Positions 38,303 through 46,424 of a stretch of 64,000 nt of DNA are shown here, one piece after another; positions within the stretch are counted from its first letter, which is position 1, and each line of letters starts with the position of its first letter. The notes under the pieces were generated by a model, which had not been told where the DNA came from, did not search any database, and saw only the letters and a list, made by a program, of their open reading frames with translations. This DNA is from Myxococcales bacterium 68-20. GTDB lineage: Bacteria; Myxococcota_A; Polyangia; Polyangiales; Polyangiaceae. The DNA lies in NCBI GenBank assembly GCA_001899635.1, contig MKVQ01000022.1, forward strand, positions 99,816 to 163,815. The letters are read 5' to 3'. A program made the position numbers and the translations under genes.

Positions 38303-39472
38303 ATGCGAAACAAGCAATGGCTTCGTTACGGACTGGCGTCGTTCACGCTGATGGGCGCGGCCTGTGGAATGTTCCTCGTCGCGTGCGGCGACGACGACAG
38401 CTCGCCGGTGACGCCGAAGGGAGACAGCGGCGCGGACAGCACGGTCGAGCCCGACACGGGCGCGCCGGATACGGGGACGGATGCGAACAAGCCTGAGGCG
38501 AAGCCCAACGCGAAGCTCCAGCTCGTCAACGCCGCGACGGACTTCGGCCCCTCGAACCCCATCGGCGCGCTTCGCGTCTGCTACGGGCTCGGCCCCGCGG
38601 GGATCGCGCCGCTGCCGCCGCTTCCGGACCGCAAGTCGTCCGCTGCGCAGCCGTTCCCCGGCGTCTACATTGGAACGGGCGGAGCCGTGCAGGGCACCGG
38701 CGCGGACCTGACCGATATCGCCATCACGCCCTACGTGATGAACGCCAAGACCCTCGCGGATCGCGGTCTCGTCAAGCCGGACGCCGGTGCGGGCACCTCC
38801 TGCAAGGATCTCTTCGGCGTGGACGCGGGTGGCGAGCTCAAGGAAGGCGTCGACTACTGGAAGCTCCCGGAGATCGCGGCGAACACGTTCGTCAAGGAGA
38901 AGAGCTTCATCCTCGTCCTCACCGGCTGCGCGGGTGACTCGACGGCCAGCGCCGCGAAGTGCGGTGCGGGCTTCACCACGGGTGCTCCGGGCAACGGCAA
39001 CCTCAAGGTCACCGTCTACGAGGTCGACCGCGCGACCGCCATCGACGCGGACAAGATCGGCACGCAGTTCATCCACGCGTCGCCCGCCGGCGCTAGCGCC
39101 CTGGGCGCGTTCACGCCCGGATACATCGGCGAGGCCGGTGAGGCCTCGTTCAAGCCGCTCGTCGGCGACGGCGGGACCCCGGTTGCCGTCGCCGAGAAGT
39201 CCGAGCTCGCGCAGATCTCCGGCGTCAACGTGGCGACGGACTCGTTCACCGTGAAGCCGGACGTCGCGGCTCTCGCGCTCAAGCTCTCGGCCGTCCAGCT
39301 CGCCTCGTACGGCGGCAACGTCCCGGACGGCGGCGACTACCGCAACGGCGCGGCGTTCACGTTCATCGCGCTCGGTGACCCGGCCGAGCCGGCTGCCGGC
39401 GGCACCAATACCAAGACCTTCCACTACATCGCTCTCCCGAACGATCCGGTGAACGAGACCTACAAGCCCTGA
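38303..39472 (+). CDS. Large secreted lipoprotein (DUF4397-like)
   Basis: 389 aa, with AAAGGAG 8 bp before the ATG. The signal ends FLVACGDDD (C28), then an Asp/Gly/Ser/Thr linker. The body contains LQLVNAATDFGPSNPIGALRVC, VTVYEVDRATAIDADKIGTQFIHASPAG and a second beta-rich segment, resembling the repeated DUF4397 domains of myxobacterial lipoproteins. Several cysteines (SCKDLF, TGCAGD, AKCGAG) suggest disulfides. It is convergent with the gene at 39786 and followed by three hairpins. Confidence 0.8.
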   Translation: MRNKQWLRYGLASFTLMGAACGMFLVACGDDDSSPVTPKGDSGADSTVEPDTGAPDTGTDANKPEAKPNAKLQLVNAATDFGPSNPIGALRVCYGLGPAGIAPLPPLPDRKSSAAQPFPGVYIGTGGAVQGTGADLTDIAITPYVMNAKTLADRGLVKPDAGAGTSCKDLFGVDAGGELKEGVDYWKLPEIAANTFVKEKSFILVLTGCAGDSTASAAKCGAGFTTGAPGNGNLKVTVYEVDRATAIDADKIGTQFIHASPAGASALGAFTPGYIGEAGEASFKPLVGDGGTPVAVAEKSELAQISGVNVATDSFTVKPDVAALALKLSAVQLASYGGNVPDGGDYRNGAAFTFIALGDPAEPAAGGTNTKTFHYIALPNDPVNETYKP

Positions 39473-39500
39473 CGGGCCGCCCGCGCGAGTGGGCGAATCG

Positions 39501-39546
39501 AAGTGAACGTCGGCGCTGCTCGCGAGAGCGGCGCCGACGTCACTTT
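39501..39546 (+). terminator. Strong hairpin after the lipoprotein gene
   Basis: AAGTGAACGTCGGCGC pairs with GCGCCGACGTCACTT (one bulged base) around a loop containing TGCTCGCGAGAGC, itself a small hairpin, and is followed by TTGTG. It starts 29 nt past the stop at 39472. Confidence 0.6.
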
Positions 39547-39655
39547 GTGCGCACACCGTCGCGGACAGAGTCGCTCGAGAGCGGCTCGCGAGGTCACCTC
39601 GCGTCGAAGGGGGTGCTTCGACGAGCAGGCCGTCGTTGCCTTCTTGGCATTGGAC

Positions 39656-39686
39656 CTCGTTCCTCCCTGAGCGCGCGAGGAACGAG
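39656..39686. terminator. Hairpin in the 39.5-39.8 kb intergenic region
   Basis: A perfect 10-bp stem CTCGTTCCTC / GAGGAACGAG with an 11-nt loop, lying between the two convergent genes. The 313-bp region 39473-39785 holds no gene, only this and two further hairpins (39501-39546 and 39729-39770). Confidence 0.45.
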
Positions 39687-39728
39687 CAGCCGCTGAGAAC
39701 AGCCTGGTGGAGCGAGCTCGGAACGAAG

Positions 39729-39770
39729 CTCCGCCGCGCTGTACGTCGTTTTGTGATCGGCGCGGCGGAG
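39729..39770 (-). terminator. Hairpin near the end of the minus-strand gene
   Basis: An 11-bp stem CTCCGCCGCGC / GCGCGGCGGAG with a 20-nt loop, 16 nt past the end of the gene at 39786. The loop contains the only A/T-rich run nearby. Confidence 0.45.
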
Positions 39771-39785
39771 TTTCGCCGTAGCGCC

Positions 39786-40478
39786 TCAGTCGAGCGGGCA
39801 CGCCCCCGGCACGAAGTCGGCATCGGTGAACGCCGGCATCGGATCGCCGTCCTTGATCGGCACGAACTGGCAGATGTTCTGCGGCGGATCGAGCTGCCGC
39901 GCCACGGCCGCAGGTTTGACGACCTGACCGCCGAGCCGCGCGCAGAAGCGAGCCTCGGCGAACCGCCCATCGAGGTTCGCTGCGAGGATCTCGACGTCGC
40001 TGCCCGAGATCGGATTCGCGCTACCCGGTACGTTCACCGTCCCGAGCTCGAGCCGGAAGCGTCCCGCTGCGGACACGTCGGCTGGCGGTGCAGGGATCTC
40101 CGAACCGACCGCGTTCGCCTTCGATACGGTCGGAGGCGGCTGGCTGTTGACGACGGCAAGCGGCTGGATCGACAGCTGGAGCTTCCCGCCAGCGGGATCG
40201 GGCGTGTACTTGGTCACCGTGAGGAAGTTGAAGCGCTGCGACGCCTGACCGAACGCGAGCTCCGCCAGGCACGCGCCGTAATAGAGCCCCTCGACGGCCT
40301 CCGTCGGCGGCGCCGCTGCCTCGAACGTGGAGGCCTCGACGAGCGGCTTCGGGAAGGTCGCGATGCGCTCCTGGTAGTCCTCGAAATCACCCTCGGGATG
40401 CGGGATGCACGCCCAGGTCGCCCCGAATGCGACGACGAGAGCTCCGAGGCAGCCAAGGGTGAAGCGCGATCCGAGCAT
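39786..40478 (-). CDS. Hypothetical lipoprotein
   Basis: 230 aa. Signal peptide ends GATWAC (C24). The mature protein starts IPHPEGDFEDYQER and has a beta-rich body (GKLQLSIQPLAVV, GRFRLELGTVNVPG, SDVEILAANLDGRFAEARFCARLGG) with two to three cysteine pairs, ending FTDADFVPGACPLD. It is divergent from the FadL-like gene, which suggests a shared promoter region, but it does not match a named family. Confidence 0.72.
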   Translation of the reverse strand: MLGSRFTLGCLGALVVAFGATWACIPHPEGDFEDYQERIATFPKPLVEASTFEAAAPPTEAVEGLYYGACLAELAFGQASQRFNFLTVTKYTPDPAGGKLQLSIQPLAVVNSQPPPTVSKANAVGSEIPAPPADVSAAGRFRLELGTVNVPGSANPISGSDVEILAANLDGRFAEARFCARLGGQVVKPAAVARQLDPPQNICQFVPIKDGDPMPAFTDADFVPGACPLD

Positions 40479-40630
40479 GCTCCTGTCTTACCGGTCACGA
40501 TCGAGCGGCGCAAGCAGGTTGGCTGTATTCCGCAACGGTATCGGCCAATCCTAACGAGGCGCGTCATGGCCCGCCGCGAATGCCTCTTCTGAGGCCACAA
40601 ATTCGCGCTTCCGTGATACGCCAGAGATCG

Positions 40631-42085
40631 ATGAGCCGGCCCCGCTTCGGACGCATTTCCGCACTCTCGTCCCTGGTCCTCCTCGGCGCGCTCGCGTGTC
40701 CGCGCGAAGCCGAAGCGAGCGGCTACCTCACAGCCCGCTTCGGCGCGGATCACGGCACGCCGGCCTCGCCGAACACGTTTGCGATCTACTTCAACCCGGC
40801 CGCGCTCGGAGGAACGACGGGAACGACGATCACCGGCGACGTGTCGGTGCTCCTTCGTCTCGCCAAGTACAACCGCACGAACGATGCGCTCTCGCCTTCG
40901 GAGGACAGCTACCGCTCCGATCCGAAGTACGTCCAGGCGAACACCGGCACGGCGACGCTGACGAACCTCCTCGCGCTCCCGTTCGCCGGCGTGAATACCG
41001 ACTTCGGGACGAAGAACCTGCGCGCGGGTTATGCCGTCTACGTTCCGTTCGGAGGGCTCGCCACCTGGGACCGCACGAGCGGCGTACCCGGGAGCCCCGG
41101 CTCGACCGACGGCGTGAACCGCTGGCACAACATCAGCGGTCAGATCCTCGCCGTCTACAACACGTTCGCCGTCGCCTACAAGATCGCGCCCGCGAAGCTC
41201 TCGATCGGCGCGAGCATCAGCCCGGTCATCCAGAACGTGGCGACGGTCCGTGCGCGCAACCTCGACGGCAGCGACGATACGGTCGACAGCGCTGGCAACC
41301 TCGTCGAAGGGCGCTCGTTCCTCAACGCCACCGGGGTCAACCTCGCAGCGTCCGCCGGCCTCTACTACGAGCCCACCGACACGCTTCGCTTCGGTCTCGC
41401 CTACCTTTCGCAGCCGGGATTCGGGGAGTCGCGGCTCAGTGGAACGCTTCGGACACAGCTCAGGCAAGGCCAGGAATCGAAGTCCGATATCGACTTCTTG
41501 CAGGAGTACCCGGACATCATTCGCTTCGGCGCGTCCTGGCGCGCATCGCAGCGCCTCGAGCTCAAAGGTGACTTCGAGTTCGTCCGCTGGAGCGTCTTCA
41601 AGCGGCAATGCGTCGTCGAGAGGGGGGCCAAGTGCGCGGTCGCCGACGACGGCCGCCGCGACCCCGGGCCCGAGGGTTCGCGCGTGCAGCTCAACATCCC
41701 GCGCAACTGGAACGACGCCATTGGCGTTCGCGTCGGCCCGAGCTACTGGATCAGCGAGAACCTCGAGGCCTTCGGGAGCCTCGGGATGACCACGCCCGCC
41801 GTGCCGAAGGAGACGATCGACGCGTCCACCGTCGACGCGCTCCGGCTCTACCTCACGTTCGGCGCGAAGTACGACATCAGCAAGCACTGGGCGATCGCTG
41901 GAAGCTACAACCACATCTACTTCTTCAACGTGGACACGAAGGGCGCGAACGACCAGAACATCAGCGCCCACCCCGCGAACGCGCCTGGTGGCACCGACTA
42001 CAACGTCTCGCGCTCGCCGAGCGCCGACGGTCGCTACCGCTCGCAGATCGGATTCGTGAACGTCAACGTCGCTTACAAGTTCTAG
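40631..42085 (+). CDS. FadL/OMPP1/TodX-family outer membrane transporter
   Basis: 484 aa from the ATG at 40631 (an ATG 51 bases upstream would lengthen the signal). After a signal peptide ending EAEAS, the protein shows the FadL pattern: NTFAIYFNPAALGGTTGTT at the N-terminus (the hatch domain), many barrel strands, and DYNVSRSPSADGRYRSQIGFVNVNVAYKF, ending in an aromatic as is usual for barrel proteins. Family members move long-chain fatty acids or aromatic hydrocarbons across the outer membrane. The lipase-like gene starts 8 bp later, so lipid uptake after hydrolysis is likely. Confidence 0.88.
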   Translation: MSRPRFGRISALSSLVLLGALACPREAEASGYLTARFGADHGTPASPNTFAIYFNPAALGGTTGTTITGDVSVLLRLAKYNRTNDALSPSEDSYRSDPKYVQANTGTATLTNLLALPFAGVNTDFGTKNLRAGYAVYVPFGGLATWDRTSGVPGSPGSTDGVNRWHNISGQILAVYNTFAVAYKIAPAKLSIGASISPVIQNVATVRARNLDGSDDTVDSAGNLVEGRSFLNATGVNLAASAGLYYEPTDTLRFGLAYLSQPGFGESRLSGTLRTQLRQGQESKSDIDFLQEYPDIIRFGASWRASQRLELKGDFEFVRWSVFKRQCVVERGAKCAVADDGRRDPGPEGSRVQLNIPRNWNDAIGVRVGPSYWISENLEAFGSLGMTTPAVPKETIDASTVDALRLYLTFGAKYDISKHWAIAGSYNHIYFFNVDTKGANDQNISAHPANAPGGTDYNVSRSPSADGRYRSQIGFVNVNVAYKF

Positions 42086-42092
42086 GAACACC

Positions 42093-43571
42093 ATGCGCAT
42101 CACTCTTTGCTTATCGGCTCTGGCGCTCGCGCTGGCCGCTGCGTCGGCGGCGTGCTCCGAGGACAAGCCCGCTCCGCTCGACGCGACGACTGCCGACGGC
42201 GGAACGGATGCGGGCGGCGCCACGCTCGAGACGCCGTCGTCGGCCTGTACCAATCCGTCCGACTCGGTCTACGGCGATCCGGGCGCGCTCGCACCGGACG
42301 TGAACGCGCGCGGCGCGATCGTCAAGTGCGCGAAGGAGCCCGACCTGACGAAGGAGGCGATGCAGGCGAAGCTCACGGAGCTGGGCTCGGCGGGCAAGCC
42401 GCTCTCCAGCAACGCTCGCGTCTATCGCATCTCTTACCGGACCGAGCGCGGGGACACGGCCGGTACGCCGTCGGTCTCGAGCGCGCTCGTGTACATCCCG
42501 GATACGCCGCGTGCGGACAAGATCCCGATCGTGGTCGCGGCTCGCGGAAGCCGCGGGCAGGCCGAGCGCTGCGCCGTCACGAAGTTCGACGCGGCGCTCG
42601 AGGGCATCAACGGCGACGCGTGGCGGATGGTCTATCCGCTCGTCGGCTACGGCTACGCCGTCATCCTCCCCGACCTCGCCGGCTACGCGAACTTCGGCGC
42701 GGCGGGCAATCCGCCGAGCGCGTACGCGCAGGCAAGCGACGTCGCTCGCTCGACGCTCGACGGCGCGAGGGCGCTGAAGAAGCTCTTCCCCGCCCTCGAC
42801 GACAAGGTCGTCCTCGTCGGTCACTCGCAGGGCGGGCACAGTGCCCTGTCGGCCCTCGCGCTCGCCGAGTCGTACGGGACCGCCGCGCCGATCGTCGGGG
42901 CCGCGGTCTACGCGCCGCTCTGGCTGAGCCAGCGCTCGTGGGGCGCCGTTCTCTACGAGCCCGTGGGCAAGACCTACAAGCTCGCGGAGTCGTCGGTCGG
43001 CGCCATCTCCGTCTGGTACCACTATACCCAGGCCGAGCTGCTCGACGGACCGGGCGCAGGGCGGAAGATGTTCGCGGCCGACAAGCAGGACGCCGTCGAA
43101 GCATTCGTGAAAAACGAGTGCTGGGGCTCGACCGAGCTGTCCAAGGTCGCAACCTACGCGCACGAGCTCTTCGATCCGACGTTTGTGTCCGAGATCTCCC
43201 TCCCGGCCGCGGCTGGCGGCGAATGCTCCGCCGAGATCTGCCAGCGCTGGGTCGATCGCTACATCGCCGACCGCCCGCATCTCACGGGCGCGGCCGCGAC
43301 GACGCCGATTCTCCTCGCCTACGGTCTCAAGGACACGACGATTCCGCCGAACCGGATGAAGTGTGCCCTCGATCGGCTCGATCAGGACAACGCGAAGCTC
43401 ACGACGTGCATCGAACCCGAGCAGTCCCACGGCGGGATCGTCTCCGCGCGGGGCGAATACGTCGCCGACTGGATCGCGAGCGTCGCCCTCGGCGGCGCGG
43501 CTCCGGCGGCCTGCACAGCAAACGAGACCGCGATTACGGAAGAGTGCGCCACTCCTCCGCCGAACGACTGA
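42093..43571 (+). CDS. Secreted alpha/beta-hydrolase lipoprotein (lipase-like)
   Basis: 492 aa. Signal peptide ends ASAAC (C21). The alpha/beta-hydrolase core carries the nucleophile elbow GHSQGG (S245), preceded by KVVLV, and later LLAYGLKDTTIPP and EQSHGG, which place the acidic residue and catalytic His. It resembles the fungal-type secretory lipase family. Disulfide-prone cysteines occur at about 370-420. It lies 8 bp after the FadL-like gene and 10 bp before the Omp85-like gene, so the three may form one operon. Confidence 0.82.
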   Translation: MRITLCLSALALALAAASAACSEDKPAPLDATTADGGTDAGGATLETPSSACTNPSDSVYGDPGALAPDVNARGAIVKCAKEPDLTKEAMQAKLTELGSAGKPLSSNARVYRISYRTERGDTAGTPSVSSALVYIPDTPRADKIPIVVAARGSRGQAERCAVTKFDAALEGINGDAWRMVYPLVGYGYAVILPDLAGYANFGAAGNPPSAYAQASDVARSTLDGARALKKLFPALDDKVVLVGHSQGGHSALSALALAESYGTAAPIVGAAVYAPLWLSQRSWGAVLYEPVGKTYKLAESSVGAISVWYHYTQAELLDGPGAGRKMFAADKQDAVEAFVKNECWGSTELSKVATYAHELFDPTFVSEISLPAAAGGECSAEICQRWVDRYIADRPHLTGAAATTPILLAYGLKDTTIPPNRMKCALDRLDQDNAKLTTCIEPEQSHGGIVSARGEYVADWIASVALGGAAPAACTANETAITEECATPPPND

Positions 43572-43581
43572 CGTAGAAGTC

Positions 43582-44940
43582 ATGTTTCGACAGCGCCTGC
43601 GAACGCGCGCGAGCCGAGCCCTCCTCGGCCTCGCTGCGCTGGCGACCACCTTCGCCTCGCGTGAGGTACGAGCAGCCGATGACGGGCGCGCGGTGGACGG
43701 GCGCGCGCTCCCGCCGCCGCGCACCGCAACGGCCGAGGTCGAGCCGCCGACCAAGGTCGTCGGCGAGAAGCCCGCGGTCGAGGAGAACGAGCTCGCTGGC
43801 GCGCCGATCCTCGGCGGCAACACGGACATCGGCTTCCAGCTCGGCGTCGCGGCGACGTTCACGCGTGTGTCACCGCGCTACCTCCCCTACCGGTGGAAGA
43901 TCGACGGGCTCGTCTCCGCGAGCATCAAGGACGGACCGCGCGGCACCGAGGTGGTCCAGCAGAGCCACGACATGCGGCTCGACATCCCGCACGCCTTGAA
44001 CGGCAAGCTGCGGATCATGCCGGGCATCTTCTTCGAGCGCACCGTCAACGCCGGCTACTTCGGCGTCGGCAACGCCTCGCCGACGATCACGAACCCGGAC
44101 GGCAGCGTCGGCAGCCGCTACCAGTACGTGCATCAGGAGATCCGCGCGCGCGTCAACCTGCGCCAGCCGCTCGGTGGTGCGCACAGCATCATGTACGGCC
44201 TCGCGCTCCGGAACGTGAGCCCGTCGTCGTACGCCGGCAGCAAACTCGATCTCGATTCACGCCGCGTCGACAAGGACGGTAAGCCCTATCTTCGTGGCCT
44301 CGAGTCGCTGAACCACGCGGTCCTCTCGGGCGGCCTCGTCTACGACACGCGCGACAACGAGATCACGCCGCATCGGGGCAGCTTCGATCAGTACGCCCTC
44401 CGCGTCAGCGGCGCGACGCCGACACGCGCCGGCGTCTACTCCACCGGAGCGAACGTCATCCTCCGGCGGTACGTCCCCATCGGCGGGCCATTCGTCTTCG
44501 CGGCGCGCCTCTTCGTGGATGCCGCGGCCGGCAACGTGCCCTTCTACGACCTCTCGCAGGGCGGCGCGTTCATCCCCATCGACATGCCCGGCGGCGCGCA
44601 GGGCGTCCGCGGAGTGCCGAACGGCCGCTACTCCGGCCTCGTGAAGATGGCCGGCAACGTCGAGATCCGCGTCACGCACCTTCGCTTCCGGCTCTTCGGC
44701 GACGACTTCCGCATCGGCAACAACATCTTCTTCGACACCGGCCGCGTCTTCACGAAGTACGGGCCCGACCCTCGCGACGGCAAGGGCCTCGGGCTCAAGT
44801 ACGGTGTCGGCGCCGGCGTCTTCGTCGTCTGGGGCACCGCCGCCGTCTTCCGCGTCGAGTTCGCGTACTCGCCCGACGCCGTCGCGGCGAACCCGAACTT
44901 CCCGATCGGCATCTACGCCGCCGACGGGCAGATGTTCTGA
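43582..44940 (+). CDS. Omp85/surface-antigen (BamA/D15-type) outer membrane protein
   Basis: 452 aa. Signal peptide ends EVRA. The body is the 16-strand Omp85 barrel without obvious POTRA domains: GNTDIGFQLGVAATFTRVSP, RVNLRQPLGG, LNHAVLSGGLVYDTRDNEITPHRGSFDQYALRVSG (the D15 hallmark around YDTRDNE), GGAQGVRGVPNGRYSG and GNNIFFDTGRVF. A POTRA-less Omp85 is more likely to export or assemble a small partner than to act as BamA. It follows the lipase-like gene by 10 bp. Confidence 0.85.
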   Translation: MFRQRLRTRASRALLGLAALATTFASREVRAADDGRAVDGRALPPPRTATAEVEPPTKVVGEKPAVEENELAGAPILGGNTDIGFQLGVAATFTRVSPRYLPYRWKIDGLVSASIKDGPRGTEVVQQSHDMRLDIPHALNGKLRIMPGIFFERTVNAGYFGVGNASPTITNPDGSVGSRYQYVHQEIRARVNLRQPLGGAHSIMYGLALRNVSPSSYAGSKLDLDSRRVDKDGKPYLRGLESLNHAVLSGGLVYDTRDNEITPHRGSFDQYALRVSGATPTRAGVYSTGANVILRRYVPIGGPFVFAARLFVDAAAGNVPFYDLSQGGAFIPIDMPGGAQGVRGVPNGRYSGLVKMAGNVEIRVTHLRFRLFGDDFRIGNNIFFDTGRVFTKYGPDPRDGKGLGLKYGVGAGVFVVWGTAAVFRVEFAYSPDAVAANPNFPIGIYAADGQMF

Positions 44941-44956
44941 CACGCTCCCCTCGCCG

Positions 44957-45035
44957 TTCGGTCCCTCGGCCCTTCGGGTCCCTCGGTTCTTTCGGTCCTT
45001 CGGTCCCTCGGTTCTTTCGGTCCTTTGGTCCTTCC
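44957..45035 (+). repeat. Short tandem repeats after the Omp85 gene
   Basis: Degenerate TTCGGTCCC / CTCGGTTC-type units of 8-9 bp, including two tandem 25-bp copies (44976-45000 and 45001-45025) that differ only at the first base. The array runs straight into the left inverted-repeat element. Confidence 0.85.
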
Positions 45036-45259
45036 GGCCGGGCGGCGCCGGGGGCGGAGAGCTCTCACGCCCGCGTCGCCCGTGCCGACCGAGAGCTCGT
45101 CTCCGCGCGCGGCACGCGCCAGCGACGCCTCACTTAGCTGCCGAGGTCATCGATCGGCGCGAGCCCGCGCGTGGCCAGGTGGTTCCGACCTGGGAGGGTG
45201 ATCCTTGGCTCCTTGCGCGGGCGTGAGAGCTCCCCACCCCCGACACCGCTATCCGATCT
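45036..45259 (-). mobile_element. MITE-like element, left copy (inverted relative to the right copy)
   Basis: About 224 bp that match 45971-46193 in inverted orientation with few changes. The core (45056-45235) has its own terminal inverted repeats: GGAGAGCTCTCACGCCCGCG at one end and the complement of GGGGAGCTCTCACGCCCGCG at the other, about 18 bp each. Inside is CCAGGTCGGAACCACCTGG, a further hairpin. No transposase is encoded. The inner flank CGGATAGCGGTGTCGGGG is also shared with the right copy. Together these suit a non-autonomous element. Confidence 0.8.
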
Positions 45260-45409
45260 GCTGATCGATCCTCAGGACGAAGTCGGGAATGAAGCCCCGA
45301 GGACCGACGTCGTGATCCGGCCTTCGCGTCGGCTCGGCTCACGAAGCATGCGCGATTGCTGACGACGACGACGCGCTCCGTCCCGCCAATCTCACGCGAG
45401 AGTGGAGCG

Positions 45410-45976
45410 ATGCCGGTGAAGGTGTTCGCTGACGAGCTGCAGGGACCTGCGTGGGCTCGCGTGCGCGCGATCCGAAAAGAGAACTACGGGAACAGCGGAG
45501 AGCCGCTCGATTCCGAGGTAGTGCCCGAGGTCTTTCACCACCTCATGCCGTACGCCTCGCTCCTGACGACCGGCGAGGAGCCCGCCCTCGAGGAGTTCTT
45601 CGATGCCCTCGACGGATCGACGCGCGATGCGCTCATGTCGGCGCTCGAGCCGCTCGTGGAACAACTGAGGGCCTATGGGCTCGACGGTCCCGAGGCGCTC
45701 CAAGGGCGAGAGCTGATGCCGCCAGAGGCTCCCTTGTACTCCGGCTTTTCGGCGCAGGAACTGTCGGAAATACTCACGATTGATGCAGCATGCGAGATGG
45801 TGAGCGCCCGGTTGAAGATGAAGGGACCGTCACCGCCCGAGCAAGTCGCGATGCTCGACCTTGCCCGCTTCTACGATCTCAATGAAGAGCGGTCAGCCCC
45901 GGCAGCCCATTCGCGGAGGATAGCGGTGGAGCCAGCTCGGTCACGAAGGCGAGCAGCGAGTAAGCAATCCGGATAG
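45410..45976 (+). CDS. Orphan hypothetical protein between inverted MITE-like copies
   Basis: 188 aa, start ATG after AGAGTGGAGCG. No signal peptide or membrane segment. The first 160 residues are acidic and helical (VFADELQGPAWARVRAIRKENYG, EEPALEEFFDALDGSTRDAL, VAMLDLARFYDLNEER), followed by a basic C-terminal tail whose stop lies at the inner edge of the right repeat copy, so the tail may be partly element-derived. Codon use is less GC-biased than in the neighbours. It is not similar to any family I recognise; a protein carried between repeats is possible. Confidence 0.65.
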   Translation: MPVKVFADELQGPAWARVRAIRKENYGNSGEPLDSEVVPEVFHHLMPYASLLTTGEEPALEEFFDALDGSTRDALMSALEPLVEQLRAYGLDGPEALQGRELMPPEAPLYSGFSAQELSEILTIDAACEMVSARLKMKGPSPPEQVAMLDLARFYDLNEERSAPAAHSRRIAVEPARSRRRAASKQSG

Positions 45977-46193
45977 CGGTGTCGGGGCTGGGGAGCCCTC
46001 ACGCCCGCGCAAGGAGCCAAGGATCACCCTCCCAGGTCGGAACCACCTGGCCACGCGCGGGCTCGCGCCGCGCGATGACCTCGGCAGCCTGGGGAGGCCT
46101 TGCTGGCGCGTGCCGCGCGCGGAAACGAGCTCACGGCCGGCACGGGCGACGCGGGCGTGAGGGGGCCCCAGCCCCGGCGCCGCCCCGCCAGAA
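45971..46193 (+). mobile_element. MITE-like element, right copy
   Basis: The partner of 45036-45259, with core at 45990-46169 and the same terminal repeats (GGGGAGCCCTCACGCCCGCG at one end, GCGGGCGTGAGGGGGCCCC at the other, a few bases different). The two copies point towards each other and bracket 0.7 kb that contains one gene. Confidence 0.8.
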
Positions 46194-46253
46194 ATCCTGA
46201 GTGGACTCAGAGACGGAGCGGCTCCGAGCGAGTGACGAGCAAAGCGCTCGAGC

Positions 46254-46288
46254 GAGGCGCGAGGCGCGAGGCGCGAGGCGCGAGGCGC
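46254..46288 (+). repeat. GAGGCGC heptamer array
   Basis: Five perfect tandem copies of GAGGCGC. It lies in the gene-free region 45977-46416, which otherwise holds the right MITE-like copy, a terminator and a second heptamer array. Confidence 0.95.
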
Positions 46289-46318
46289 GGCGATGGATCG
46301 GCCCCAAAGTCGACGCCT

Positions 46319-46359
46319 AAAACGGACAACGCGGGCCCACCCTTTCGGGCGGCCCGCGC
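46319..46359 (-). terminator. Rho-independent terminator of the kinase-TPR gene
   Basis: On the minus strand GCGGGCC-GCCCGAAAGGGTG-GGCCCGC folds as an extended stem and is followed by GTTGTCCGTTTT. It lies about 60 nt past the stop of the kinase gene. Confidence 0.8.
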
Positions 46360-46389
46360 TATCGGGTCCGGTCGCGGCGATGACCGCTT

Positions 46390-46424
46390 CAGGCGTCAGG
46401 CGTCAGGTGTCAGGCGTCAGGCGT
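46390..46424. repeat. CAGGCGT heptamer repeats spanning the kinase stop codon
   Basis: Five copies of CAGGCGT (one reads CAGGTGT) in succession. The stop codon of the 1832-aa protein (46417-46419) lies within them, so copy-number change would alter only its last residues and reading frame. Confidence 0.92.

Noticed and set aside
45260..45330. Possible C-terminal fragment (GFIPDFVLRIDQQIG, minus strand) beside the left MITE-like copy
   Set aside because: It looks like the end of a coding frame but the upstream sequence is Arg-rich and lacks a start; too short to call a pseudogene.
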